From Chitinophagaceae bacterium (lineage in GTDB: Bacteria; Bacteroidota; Bacteroidia; Chitinophagales; Chitinophagaceae), in assembly GCA_947463105.1 (NCBI GenBank), contig CANHSD010000144.1, positions 1-6,991 of the forward strand: a DNA stretch of 6,991 nt, in the 5' to 3' direction. The notes under the pieces are model-generated. The model searched no databases. It saw only the letters and a list, made by a program, of their open reading frames with translations, and was not told the origin of the DNA. A program made the position numbers and the translations under genes. Positions 1 through 4,816 of the stretch are shown here, piece by piece (position 1 is the stretch's first letter; each line of letters begins with the position of its first letter).

Positions 1-298
1 GCATGTCTTGCATTATATCCAGGACAGGTTTTATGAGCCAGACCTGGTGGTTGACATCACCGATGTTTTTGAACAACGCATGGAGGCCATCAAAGCTTAT
101 GAAACACAGTTTCATACCAATCCCGATTCAAGTAAAGGAACCCAGACCTATATCTCAACCCCAGATTTTTTGGAAGCCCTGGTCTCCCGCTCAAGGCTGA
201 TGGGGAAACGCATCGGTGTAAAATTTGCAGAAGGCTTTGTAACACAGAAAAACATTGGGATCAAAAGTTTACAAGATTTGGTCCTTAATGAAACATAG
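1..298 (+). CDS. bshB1: Bacillithiol biosynthesis deacetylase BshB1, C-terminal part (5' end outside window)
   Basis: The reading frame is open from the left edge (codons from base 2) to the TAG at 296-298, giving 98 visible residues. The family is normally about 235-240 residues, so the N-terminal 60% with the zinc-binding motifs lies outside the window. The visible part matches the C-terminus of BshB1 (LmbE/PIG-L-type zinc deacetylases). It has a segment reading HYIQDRFYEPDLVVDIT, then an acidic helix with a YETQF stretch, and a family-typical end in which KRIGVKFAEGF is followed by an IGIKSLQDLVL-like tail. In the family the enzyme deacetylates GlcNAc-malate to GlcN-malate in the cytoplasm, the second step to the thiol bacillithiol. 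The next gene starts 88 bp downstream and is functionally unrelated, so I infer no operon. The assignment rests on recalled family sequence. A generic PIG-L deacetylase is the only real alternative. Confidence 0.85.
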   Translation, partial: HVLHYIQDRFYEPDLVVDITDVFEQRMEAIKAYETQFHTNPDSSKGTQTYISTPDFLEALVSRSRLMGKRIGVKFAEGFVTQKNIGIKSLQDLVLNET

Positions 299-386
299 TT
301 GAGATATGAAAATTTAGTGTTGAGACGACTGGTAATGATGGGAAGAGAAATGAAAAATCGAATTGATCAATAATCAAAGTTGAATT

Positions 387-1256
387 ATGTCAAAAGTCAA
401 TGTTGGACTTGTTCAGATGGGTTGTTCGGCTGATGCCCAGGAAAATGTTTCTAAAGCCATTGTGGGCATCAGAAATGCCGCAGCCCAGGGTGCTCAAATT
501 GTTTGTCTTCAGGAATTGTTCACATCCCTTTATTTCTGTGATGTGGAGGACTATGAGAATTTTAAATTGGCTGAAGCCATTCCTGGCGCAACAACAGATC
601 TGCTCTCCACAGTTGCCAAAGAAACTGGTGTGGTGATCATCGCTTCATTGTTTGAAAAGCGCGCACAAGGGCTATATCACAATACCACAGCTGTGATTGA
701 TGCCGATGGTACCTATCTTGGGAAGTACAGAAAAATGCATATTCCAGACGATCCTGCCTATTTTGAAAAATTTTATTTTACTCCAGGAGACCTTGGTTAC
801 AAGGTTTTTGATACCAAATTTGCCAAGATCGGGGTACTGATCTGTTGGGACCAATGGTACCCAGAAGCAGCCAGGCTGACCAGTTTGATGGGCGCCGAAA
901 TTCTTTTCTATCCAACTGCCATCGGTTGGGCAACTTCCCAAGATGAAGCAACGAATACCGAACAATACAATGCCTGGCAAACCATTCAGCGCAGCCATGC
1001 CATTGCCAATGGTGTTCATGTGGTAAGTGTAAACAGGGTAGGGTTTGAACAGGATGGCGCCATGAAATTCTGGGGTGGTTCCTTTGTTGCTAATCCATTT
1101 GGAACCCTGCTCTCAAAAGCATCTCACGACAATGAAGAAGTGGTTGTGACTGAAATTGATCTTGACAAAACCGACAGCTATAGGACCCACTGGCCCTTCA
1201 TGCGCGATAGAAGAATTGATAGTTATGGTGAGATTGTTAAGCGGTTTATTGATTAA
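387..1256 (+). CDS. aguB: N-carbamoylputrescine amidase (nitrilase superfamily)
   Basis: This 289-residue protein has the usual length for the family. It hydrolyses N-carbamoylputrescine to putrescine, CO2 and ammonia, the last step of the agmatine route to polyamines, in the cytoplasm. The nitrilase-fold catalytic triad is visible. Glu43 lies in LQELF, Lys116 in KYRKMHIPDDP, and the nucleophile Cys153 in ICWDQWYPEAAR. The extended motif around Cys153 and the following FYPTAIGW segment are typical of AguB/CPA rather than of other C-N hydrolases. The ATG at 387 is the first start that keeps the full N-terminal beta-strand (VNVGLVQM). No clear Shine-Dalgarno precedes it, as is common in Bacteroidota. 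The agmatine deiminase gene follows 11 bp after the stop, which strongly supports the substrate call. All key residues are present and I see no damage. Confidence 0.95.
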   Translation: MSKVNVGLVQMGCSADAQENVSKAIVGIRNAAAQGAQIVCLQELFTSLYFCDVEDYENFKLAEAIPGATTDLLSTVAKETGVVIIASLFEKRAQGLYHNTTAVIDADGTYLGKYRKMHIPDDPAYFEKFYFTPGDLGYKVFDTKFAKIGVLICWDQWYPEAARLTSLMGAEILFYPTAIGWATSQDEATNTEQYNAWQTIQRSHAIANGVHVVSVNRVGFEQDGAMKFWGGSFVANPFGTLLSKASHDNEEVVVTEIDLDKTDSYRTHWPFMRDRRIDSYGEIVKRFID

Positions 1257-1267
1257 AGTTTAACCAC

Positions 1268-2302
1268 ATGACCCCAAAATCCCTCGGATACTATTTCCCC
1301 GCAGAGTTTGCACCACATAAAGCTACCTGGTTGAGTTGGCCTCACAAAGAGGCATCATGGCCAGGGAAGATTGATACCATCTTTCCATCCTATGTTGCTT
1401 TCATCAAGACTTTATCAAGGTTTGAGCAGGTCAACATCAATGTGGTGGATGAGGCCATGCAACAGCGCGCCACTTCAATGCTAGGGGAAGGTGGGGTAGA
1501 CATGGGTAAGGTGGGATTTTTTCTTCATCCCACCAACGATGCCTGGTGCAGGGACCATGGACCTGCTTTTCTCTTGAATAAATTGGATCCGAACAAGAAA
1601 GCCATTGTTGATTGGAATTACAATGCCTGGGGAAACAAGTATCCTCCATTTGATCTGGATGATGTGATTCCAACCCTGATTGGGAAGCATCTCGGTTTAC
1701 AGGTTTTCAATCCTGGAATTATCATGGAGGGGGGCTCTGTAGAATTCAATGGTGCTGGAACAGTCATGACTTCAACAGCTTGTTTGTTGAATCCCAACCG
1801 CAATCCTCATCTGAGCCAGGCAGAAATTGAACAATACCTCATGGACTATTATGGCCAAGACCAGGTATTGTGGGTTGATGAGGGAATTGTTGGAGATGAT
1901 ACGGATGGGCATATTGATGATACTGTAAGGTTCGTCAATGAGGATACCGTTATCACTGTGATAGAGGAGAATAAGTCAGATGATAACTACGCATTACTGC
2001 AACATAACCTGAAACAACTTCAAGCCATGCGCTTGCTGAACGGTAAACAATTGAATATTGTAGAATTGCCCATGCCAGATCCGGTCATTTGGGAAGAACA
2101 GATGTTGCCCGCTTCTTATGCCAATTTTTATATTGCCAACAACCAGGTTGTTGTTCCAACATTCAGGTCTGATAAAGACGATAAGGCGCTGCAGATCATT
2201 CAAAGTTGTTTTCCTGAACGAGAAATCGTAGGTATTGATTCTAGCGATATTATTTGGGGGCTGGGAAGTTTTCATTGCCTGAGCCAGCAGGAGCCTGAGT
2301 GA
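1268..2302 (+). CDS. aguA: Agmatine deiminase (guanidine-modifying enzyme superfamily)
   Basis: The 344-residue product fits the family (about 340-370). Agmatine deiminase converts agmatine to N-carbamoylputrescine and ammonia, the substrate of the AguB encoded just upstream. Signature elements appear in order. A TWLSWP motif lies near residues 20-25, and NDAWCRDHGP at 90-99 contains Asp96. Next come EGGSVEFNG at 154-162 and DDTDGHIDDTVRF from residue 210, with the general-base His215 and Asp217. The nucleophilic Cys337 lies in the C-terminal GSFHCLSQQ. The start ATG at 1268 follows the aguB stop by 11 bp, so the pair is almost certainly co-transcribed and needs no promoter of its own. No arginine decarboxylase (speA) is visible in the window, so the source of agmatine is encoded elsewhere or is external. 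The gene ends 12 bp from the convergent small regulator gene. Confidence 0.95.
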   Translation: MTPKSLGYYFPAEFAPHKATWLSWPHKEASWPGKIDTIFPSYVAFIKTLSRFEQVNINVVDEAMQQRATSMLGEGGVDMGKVGFFLHPTNDAWCRDHGPAFLLNKLDPNKKAIVDWNYNAWGNKYPPFDLDDVIPTLIGKHLGLQVFNPGIIMEGGSVEFNGAGTVMTSTACLLNPNRNPHLSQAEIEQYLMDYYGQDQVLWVDEGIVGDDTDGHIDDTVRFVNEDTVITVIEENKSDDNYALLQHNLKQLQAMRLLNGKQLNIVELPMPDPVIWEEQMLPASYANFYIANNQVVVPTFRSDKDDKALQIIQSCFPEREIVGIDSSDIIWGLGSFHCLSQQEPE

Positions 2303-2314
2303 TTTAGTAGAAAA

Positions 2315-2536
2315 TCAATTTATTTCGTTCATTATTTTTGCTGCATCGATGCCGATTGCTTCTGTGATTTTTAAAAATTCTTCCAAACCTGGGGAGATTT
2401 TTCCCATTTCAATTCCAACAATTTTTTCGACATCAATTCCGGTTTTTGAACTCAAATCATGTACAGTTATTTCTGATTTGAGTCTTTGATTAGAGAGGAT
2501 TTTCCCTATAGTGTTTAAGAAAAGACCTTCATTCAT
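2315..2536 (-). CDS. Small Cro/CI (XRE) family helix-turn-helix protein
   Basis: This 73-residue protein is little more than one HTH domain. Residues about 8-20 form the first helix. Helix 2 and the recognition helix lie about 24-44 (TVHDLSSKTGIDVEKIVGIE), followed by the E43-x-G-K-I47 turn typical of this fold and two closing helices (about 51-70). There is no dimerisation or effector domain, so it probably acts as a small DNA-binding repressor. It can be aligned without gaps to the divergently encoded protein at 2693-2929, sharing Gly11, Arg18, Leu28, Gly33-Ile34, Ile42-Glu43, Gly45-Lys46-Ile47, Ile57, Ala60 and Ile68. The recognition helix has VGIEMGK where SRIERGK is usual, so it may bind a different site or be degenerate. 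GC is about 35%, below the flanking genes. The ATG at 2536 has no obvious ribosome binding site. The regulatory target is unknown; autoregulation through the intergenic palindrome is inferred. Confidence 0.75.
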   Translation of the reverse strand: MNEGLFLNTIGKILSNQRLKSEITVHDLSSKTGIDVEKIVGIEMGKISPGLEEFLKITEAIGIDAAKIMNEIN

Positions 2537-2599
2537 TACCTATTATTGCACATTTATTATATGCACTACTCAATATAGTAATATTTTTTTAAAACCAAT

Positions 2600-2627
2600 T
2601 ATAATACGTCATATTTGACATATTATA
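2600..2627. promoter_or_regulatory. Candidate operator: 28-bp near-perfect palindrome
   Basis: The arms at 2600-2611 and 2616-2627 are reverse complements at 11 of 12 positions, around the spacer TATT (2612-2615). The only mismatch pairs C2607 with A2620. The core GTCA-TATT-TGAC is perfect and includes G/C bases, so it is not just AT-rich noise. It lies between two divergent XRE genes, 63 bp from the minus-strand start and 65 bp from the plus-strand start, a symmetrical position suited to a shared operator. Binding by either regulator is inferred. Confidence 0.5.
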
Positions 2628-2644
2628 GTTTATATTAATGTATA

Positions 2645-2654
2645 AATTCGAATT
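2645..2654. promoter_or_regulatory. Second small palindrome AATTCGAATT upstream of the plus-strand HTH gene
   Basis: This is a perfect 10-bp palindrome with one CG in its centre, 38 bp upstream of the TTG start at 2693. T2643 and A2656 also pair across one mismatch. The spacing would suit an operator over a promoter, but in such AT-rich DNA a short palindrome can arise by chance. Its sequence is unlike the 28-bp palindrome, so it would be bound by a different protein if it is functional. Confidence 0.25.
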
Positions 2655-2692
2655 AATTTTTATTGATTTTTTGTAATTTTTTAATGAACTAA

Positions 2693-2929
2693 TTGAAAAA
2701 AATTGAGGTTTCAGAAATAGTGGGTGCTAAAATTCGTAAAATTCGCAACGAAAAAGGGCTGTCAATACAGAACTTGGCTTACGAAATAGGTATTGAATAT
2801 ACCCAGTTGAGCAGAATAGAAAGAGGAAAAATCAACACCTCCATCTTCCAATTATTTGTCATTTCACGTGCATTGCAAGTTAACTTTTCAGAAATTATTG
2901 AAGGCTTAGATAAAATAGAATTTCAATAA
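2693..2929 (+). CDS. Small Cro/CI (XRE) family helix-turn-helix transcriptional regulator
   Basis: This 78-residue protein is a single canonical XRE domain. Helix 1 is about 8-21 (IVGAKIRKIRNEKG). Helix 2 plus the recognition helix cover about 24-43, with NLAYEIGIEYTQLSRIERGK being a textbook HTH_3 pattern, and two final helices reach about residue 72. Many Bacteroidota carry solitary regulators with an LSRIERGKINTS motif. The start is unusual. The in-frame ATG at 2684 is followed by AAC and then TAA, and translation must begin at the TTG right after that stop, or at a later codon such as the GTG at 2720, which would trim nine residues before helix 1. It diverges from the paralog-like gene at 2315-2536. 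GC is about 37%, lower than the metabolic neighbours. The target is unknown; a role in controlling the divergent pair is inferred. Confidence 0.8.
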   Translation: MKKIEVSEIVGAKIRKIRNEKGLSIQNLAYEIGIEYTQLSRIERGKINTSIFQLFVISRALQVNFSEIIEGLDKIEFQ

Positions 2930-2962
2930 GATGATTAATTTCAACATTATCATCACTCAAAG

Positions 2963-2982
2963 TATTGGTAAAATTGCCAATA
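2963..2982. terminator. Weak hairpin between convergent genes
   Basis: TATTGG (2963-2968) and CCAATA (2977-2982) form a perfect 6-bp inverted repeat, extendable by AT pairs around a small loop. It lies in the 55-bp gap between the convergent HTH gene (ends 2929) and the CDF gene (ends 2985). No T-run follows on either strand, so a factor-independent terminator is uncertain. Confidence 0.25.
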
Positions 2983-2984
2983 TG

Positions 2985-3971
2985 CTACCGGTGCTTCTCA
3001 TCACTTGAAATATTGTGCACATCCCACTCAACCCTTTTTTCAAAAGGGTTTTTGCGTACTGAGCACTGGGCTTTTGAACATATTTTACATGAGAAGTCGA
3101 GGCAGCCGTCTGCATGAACAAATAACTCAACACTCTCCCCAAATTCATTTCTTGCAATCGCTGAAAAAGCATCCACCTCATTGTGGGCCTCGTGCACATT
3201 AAGGTACCAAGGAACGGTCAAGTGACAATCCACATGGATGACCGAGCCGAATTTGATGATGCGGAGGTTGTGAAGGTCTACCCAGTTCTCCCTTCTCTCC
3301 ACATTCATCCTAGACACGAGTTTCTCTAGCAATGCATGGTCGGCTTCATCCATTATACCTGCGATGGAGCTTCTGACAATGGTATATCCTGTATAGATGA
3401 TAAAGAAGGCAAAACCAATGGCAACAGCACTGTCCAGCCAGATCCAGTTGGTCCAAAGAATCATCGCCATACCGATGACAATACCCACGGTAGAGTAGGT
3501 GTCACTTTGGAGGTGTTTCCCTGAAGCCACCAGGGCCAGCGAATTGTTCTTTTTTCCTGTTTTGATGGCATACCATCCCGTTATATAATTGATGATGGCA
3601 GTAAATCCAATGATGGCCATTCCTGTATCCAGTTTTTGGATGATGTGGGGATGGATGAAATTGTTGATGGCCTCGTATATGATGACAAGTCCTGCTATGC
3701 CAACAAGACCACCCTCTACCGCAGCAGACACAAATTCTGCCTTCCCATGTCCATATGGATGTTCCTTGTCGCGGGGTTTAGAAGCGATGTACAAACTGTA
3801 AAGGCTGATGAACCCTGCTACCACGTTCACTGTACTTTCCAGGGCATCTGTAAGTACCGCCACAGATTGTGTCATCCACCAGGCCACCAGCTTGAAGGCA
3901 AACAATACTACGGCAACGATGGCTACAATCCGCTGGATCTTGTAATTGAGTTGGGCATGTTCACCGACCAT
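2985..3971 (-). CDS. Cation diffusion facilitator (CDF) family metal transporter
   Basis: This 328-residue inner-membrane protein of the CDF family would export Zn2+, Fe2+ or a similar cation by proton exchange. Six membrane segments can be seen at about 12-33, 36-60, 83-107, 117-137, 158-175 and 177-200. Transport-site ligands include Asp42 in TM2 and the HxxxD pair His153/Asp157 in TM5, equivalent to FieF His153/Asp157. The HPYGHGKAE loop (71-79) is typical. The cytoplasmic domain keeps counterparts of the FieF zinc ligands: His234, His250, His263, His286 and Asp288. Two things are less usual. The position of FieF Asp49 is Ser46, with Glu45 and Asn49 close by. A C-terminal tail adds Cys290, Cys295, Cys298 and Cys303 (C-x4-C-x2-C-x4-C). 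The metal cannot be set from sequence alone. The start ATG at 3971 precedes the first helix by about ten residues. The gene is divergent from yggS by 107 bp. Confidence 0.93.
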   Translation of the reverse strand: MVGEHAQLNYKIQRIVAIVAVVLFAFKLVAWWMTQSVAVLTDALESTVNVVAGFISLYSLYIASKPRDKEHPYGHGKAEFVSAAVEGGLVGIAGLVIIYEAINNFIHPHIIQKLDTGMAIIGFTAIINYITGWYAIKTGKKNNSLALVASGKHLQSDTYSTVGIVIGMAMILWTNWIWLDSAVAIGFAFFIIYTGYTIVRSSIAGIMDEADHALLEKLVSRMNVERRENWVDLHNLRIIKFGSVIHVDCHLTVPWYLNVHEAHNEVDAFSAIARNEFGESVELFVHADGCLDFSCKICSKAQCSVRKNPFEKRVEWDVHNISSDEKHR

Positions 3972-4078
3972 GGGATAATTTCGATGAATATATCAAAATG
4001 CACCCATGCAAAAAACTTATTCCCTCAAATGATGTTTAATTTTTTGGCAAACCATAAATTGTTTGAATATTCGCAACC
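3972..4078. promoter_or_regulatory. Divergent intergenic region, CDF gene / yggS
   Basis: These 107 bp must carry 5' signals for both flanking genes, which are transcribed apart. TTTG tetramers occur on the plus strand at 4043-4046 and 4062-4065, but the spacing does not fit a -33/-7 pair, and no exact TAnnTTTG is seen on either strand. Both start codons sit inside CCATGG (3968-3973 and 4077-4082), which is probably coincidence. I see no riboswitch-like or operator structure. Confidence 0.4.
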
Positions 4079-4753
4079 ATGGGTGTAAATAAGGAAGCAT
4101 ATAAATCATTATTGGCTGCAATGCAGCCTTCTGGGGCAACATTGATAGCCGTCTCCAAGACCAAGCCATCGGAGGACATCCAGGAATTGTATCTACTGGG
4201 GCAGCGGGATTTCGGGGAGAACTATGTGCAGGAATTGGTTAAAAAACATGCGGAGTTGGCTGCAGATATCCGTTGGCATTTTATTGGTCATCTGCAATCC
4301 AATAAAATCAAGATGATTGCGCCTTATGTTCATCTTATTCATGGGGTAGACAGCATCAAGCTGCTGGAAGCCATTGATAAGGAGGGTAGGAAGCTTAATA
4401 AAAAAATCAATTGCCTGTTGCAGGTACATGTGGCCAAGGAGGAGACAAAGTTCGGTTTGGATCTTGTTGAAGCAAGACAAGCTGCTGCCATGTATTTTCT
4501 TGAAAAAAAATATCCACATGTTTCGCTTTGTGGAATCATGGGGATGGCCTCATTCTCTGAAGATGAGGCACTGCTCAGGCAAGAGTTCGGCGCATTGAAA
4601 ACCTTGTACGACGAAATCAAAACGCGCTATGCAGCAGACGCCGGTGATTTCAATACCCTTTCAATGGGAATGAGCGGCGACTATCCACTGGCCCTGGCAT
4701 CAGGAAGCAACATGGTCAGGGTAGGGAGTCTGTTGTTTGGCGCTAGAGGCTAG
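4079..4753 (+). CDS. yggS: YggS/PLPBP family pyridoxal phosphate homeostasis protein
   Basis: This 224-residue cytosolic protein has the normal length for the family, a single TIM-barrel domain that binds PLP without known catalysis and buffers free PLP and amino-acid pools. The PLP-linking Lys27 lies in LIAVSKTKP. The family signature is present, with FGENYVQE at 45-52 and WHFIGHLQSNK at 66-76. The phosphate-binding C-terminal segments are LSMGMSGDY (194-202) and SNMVRVGSLLFG (210-221). The ATG at 4079 gives the expected N-terminus with a short first helix. The gene stands alone, divergent from the CDF transporter and convergent with the M20 hydrolase, so no operon partner informs its role. 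The TAG stop lies inside a perfect GC-rich hairpin (4740-4756). All key residues are intact. Confidence 0.94.
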   Translation: MGVNKEAYKSLLAAMQPSGATLIAVSKTKPSEDIQELYLLGQRDFGENYVQELVKKHAELAADIRWHFIGHLQSNKIKMIAPYVHLIHGVDSIKLLEAIDKEGRKLNKKINCLLQVHVAKEETKFGLDLVEARQAAAMYFLEKKYPHVSLCGIMGMASFSEDEALLRQEFGALKTLYDEIKTRYAADAGDFNTLSMGMSGDYPLALASGSNMVRVGSLLFGARG

Positions 4754-4756
4754 CGC
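4740..4756 (+). terminator. Perfect hairpin spanning the yggS stop codon
   Basis: GCGCTAG (4740-4746) and CTAGCGC (4750-4756) are exact reverse complements around a 3-nt AGG loop. The yggS stop TAG (4751-4753) is in the right arm. The stem is strong, but no T-run follows, so it may serve as an mRNA 3'-end stabiliser or part of a composite terminator with the stem-loop just downstream rather than as a classical intrinsic terminator. Confidence 0.45.
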
Positions 4757-4792
4757 GTTGAGGAGGTTGAAGGGGTTGAAGAGGTTTAAGAA
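4757..4792 (+). repeat. Four tandem 9-nt repeats (GTTGAAGAG type)
   Basis: Four adjoining units read GTTGAGGAG, GTTGAAGGG, GTTGAAGAG and GTTTAAGAA (4757-4765, 4766-4774, 4775-4783, 4784-4792). They begin 3 nt after the yggS stop codon and are noncoding with respect to both flanking genes. The second unit has an exact reverse complement at 4797-4805, so the array contributes the left arm of a stem-loop. Confidence 0.75.
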
Positions 4793-4816
4793 TTTACCCT
4801 TCAACTAATTCAACCT
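4764..4816. terminator. Long imperfect stem-loop in the convergent yggS / M20 junction
   Basis: AGGTTGAA (4764-4771) pairs exactly with TTCAACCT (4809-4816), and GTTGAAG (4775-4781) pairs with CTTCAAC (4799-4805). The two stems are separated by a 3x3 internal loop. An alternative register pairs GTTGAAGGG (4766-4774) with CCCTTCAAC (4797-4805). The structure fills the 62-bp gap between the two convergent genes and touches the M20 stop codon at 4816-4818, so a bidirectional terminator is the simplest reading. A good U-tract is missing on both strands. Confidence 0.5.

Larger units (their letters stand above)
2537..2692. promoter_or_regulatory. AT-rich divergent intergenic region between two HTH genes
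   Basis: This 156-bp segment separates the starts of two divergent small regulators. By my count only 26 of 156 bases are G or C (about 17%). It should hold promoters for both genes. I find no perfect Bacteroidota TAnnTTTG box. One-mismatch candidates are TATAATTG on the minus strand (2603 to 2596, touching the palindrome) and TAATTTTT on the plus strand (2674-2681). Neither has a clear TTTG partner upstream. The two palindromes listed separately lie in this region. A direct repeat of TGCAC (2547-2551 and 2562-2566, offset 15 bp) sits near the minus-strand gene. Confidence 0.55.

Noticed and set aside
315..322. TAGTGTTG as a -7 box for aguB
   Set aside because: It has one mismatch to TAnnTTTG, lies 64 bp before the start codon, and has no TTTG at the -33 spacing. 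The support is too thin.
672..1019. Minus-strand 115-residue open frame within aguB
   Set aside because: It is fully antisense to the catalytic core of aguB and its translation resembles no family I know.
2300..2317. Inverted repeat TGATTT / AAATCA linking the stop codons of aguA and the HTH gene as a terminator
   Set aside because: The stem is only six pairs, mostly A-T, and both ends are forced to be TGA by the two convergent stop codons. It is too weak to call.
2303..2984. Toxin-antitoxin module or prophage switch
   Set aside because: Both small proteins are HTH domains with no toxin-like partner, and no phage, integrase or attachment repeat is visible nearby.
4041..4065. TTTG motifs upstream of yggS as a -33/-7 promoter
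   Set aside because: The two TTTG tetramers are only 15 bp apart and the second lacks the TA at the right spacing, so the Bacteroidota promoter pattern is not met.
3968..4082. CCATGG at both divergent start codons (CDF gene and yggS) as a shared element
   Set aside because: The six bases are mostly dictated by the ATG and its neighbours, and the flanking bases do not match as an extended repeat.
3636..4088. Plus-strand 150-residue open frame antisense to the CDF gene
   Set aside because: It lies almost wholly over the complement of a clearly real CDF gene, has no recognisable domain, and overlaps the yggS start. It is a shadow of the coding strand.
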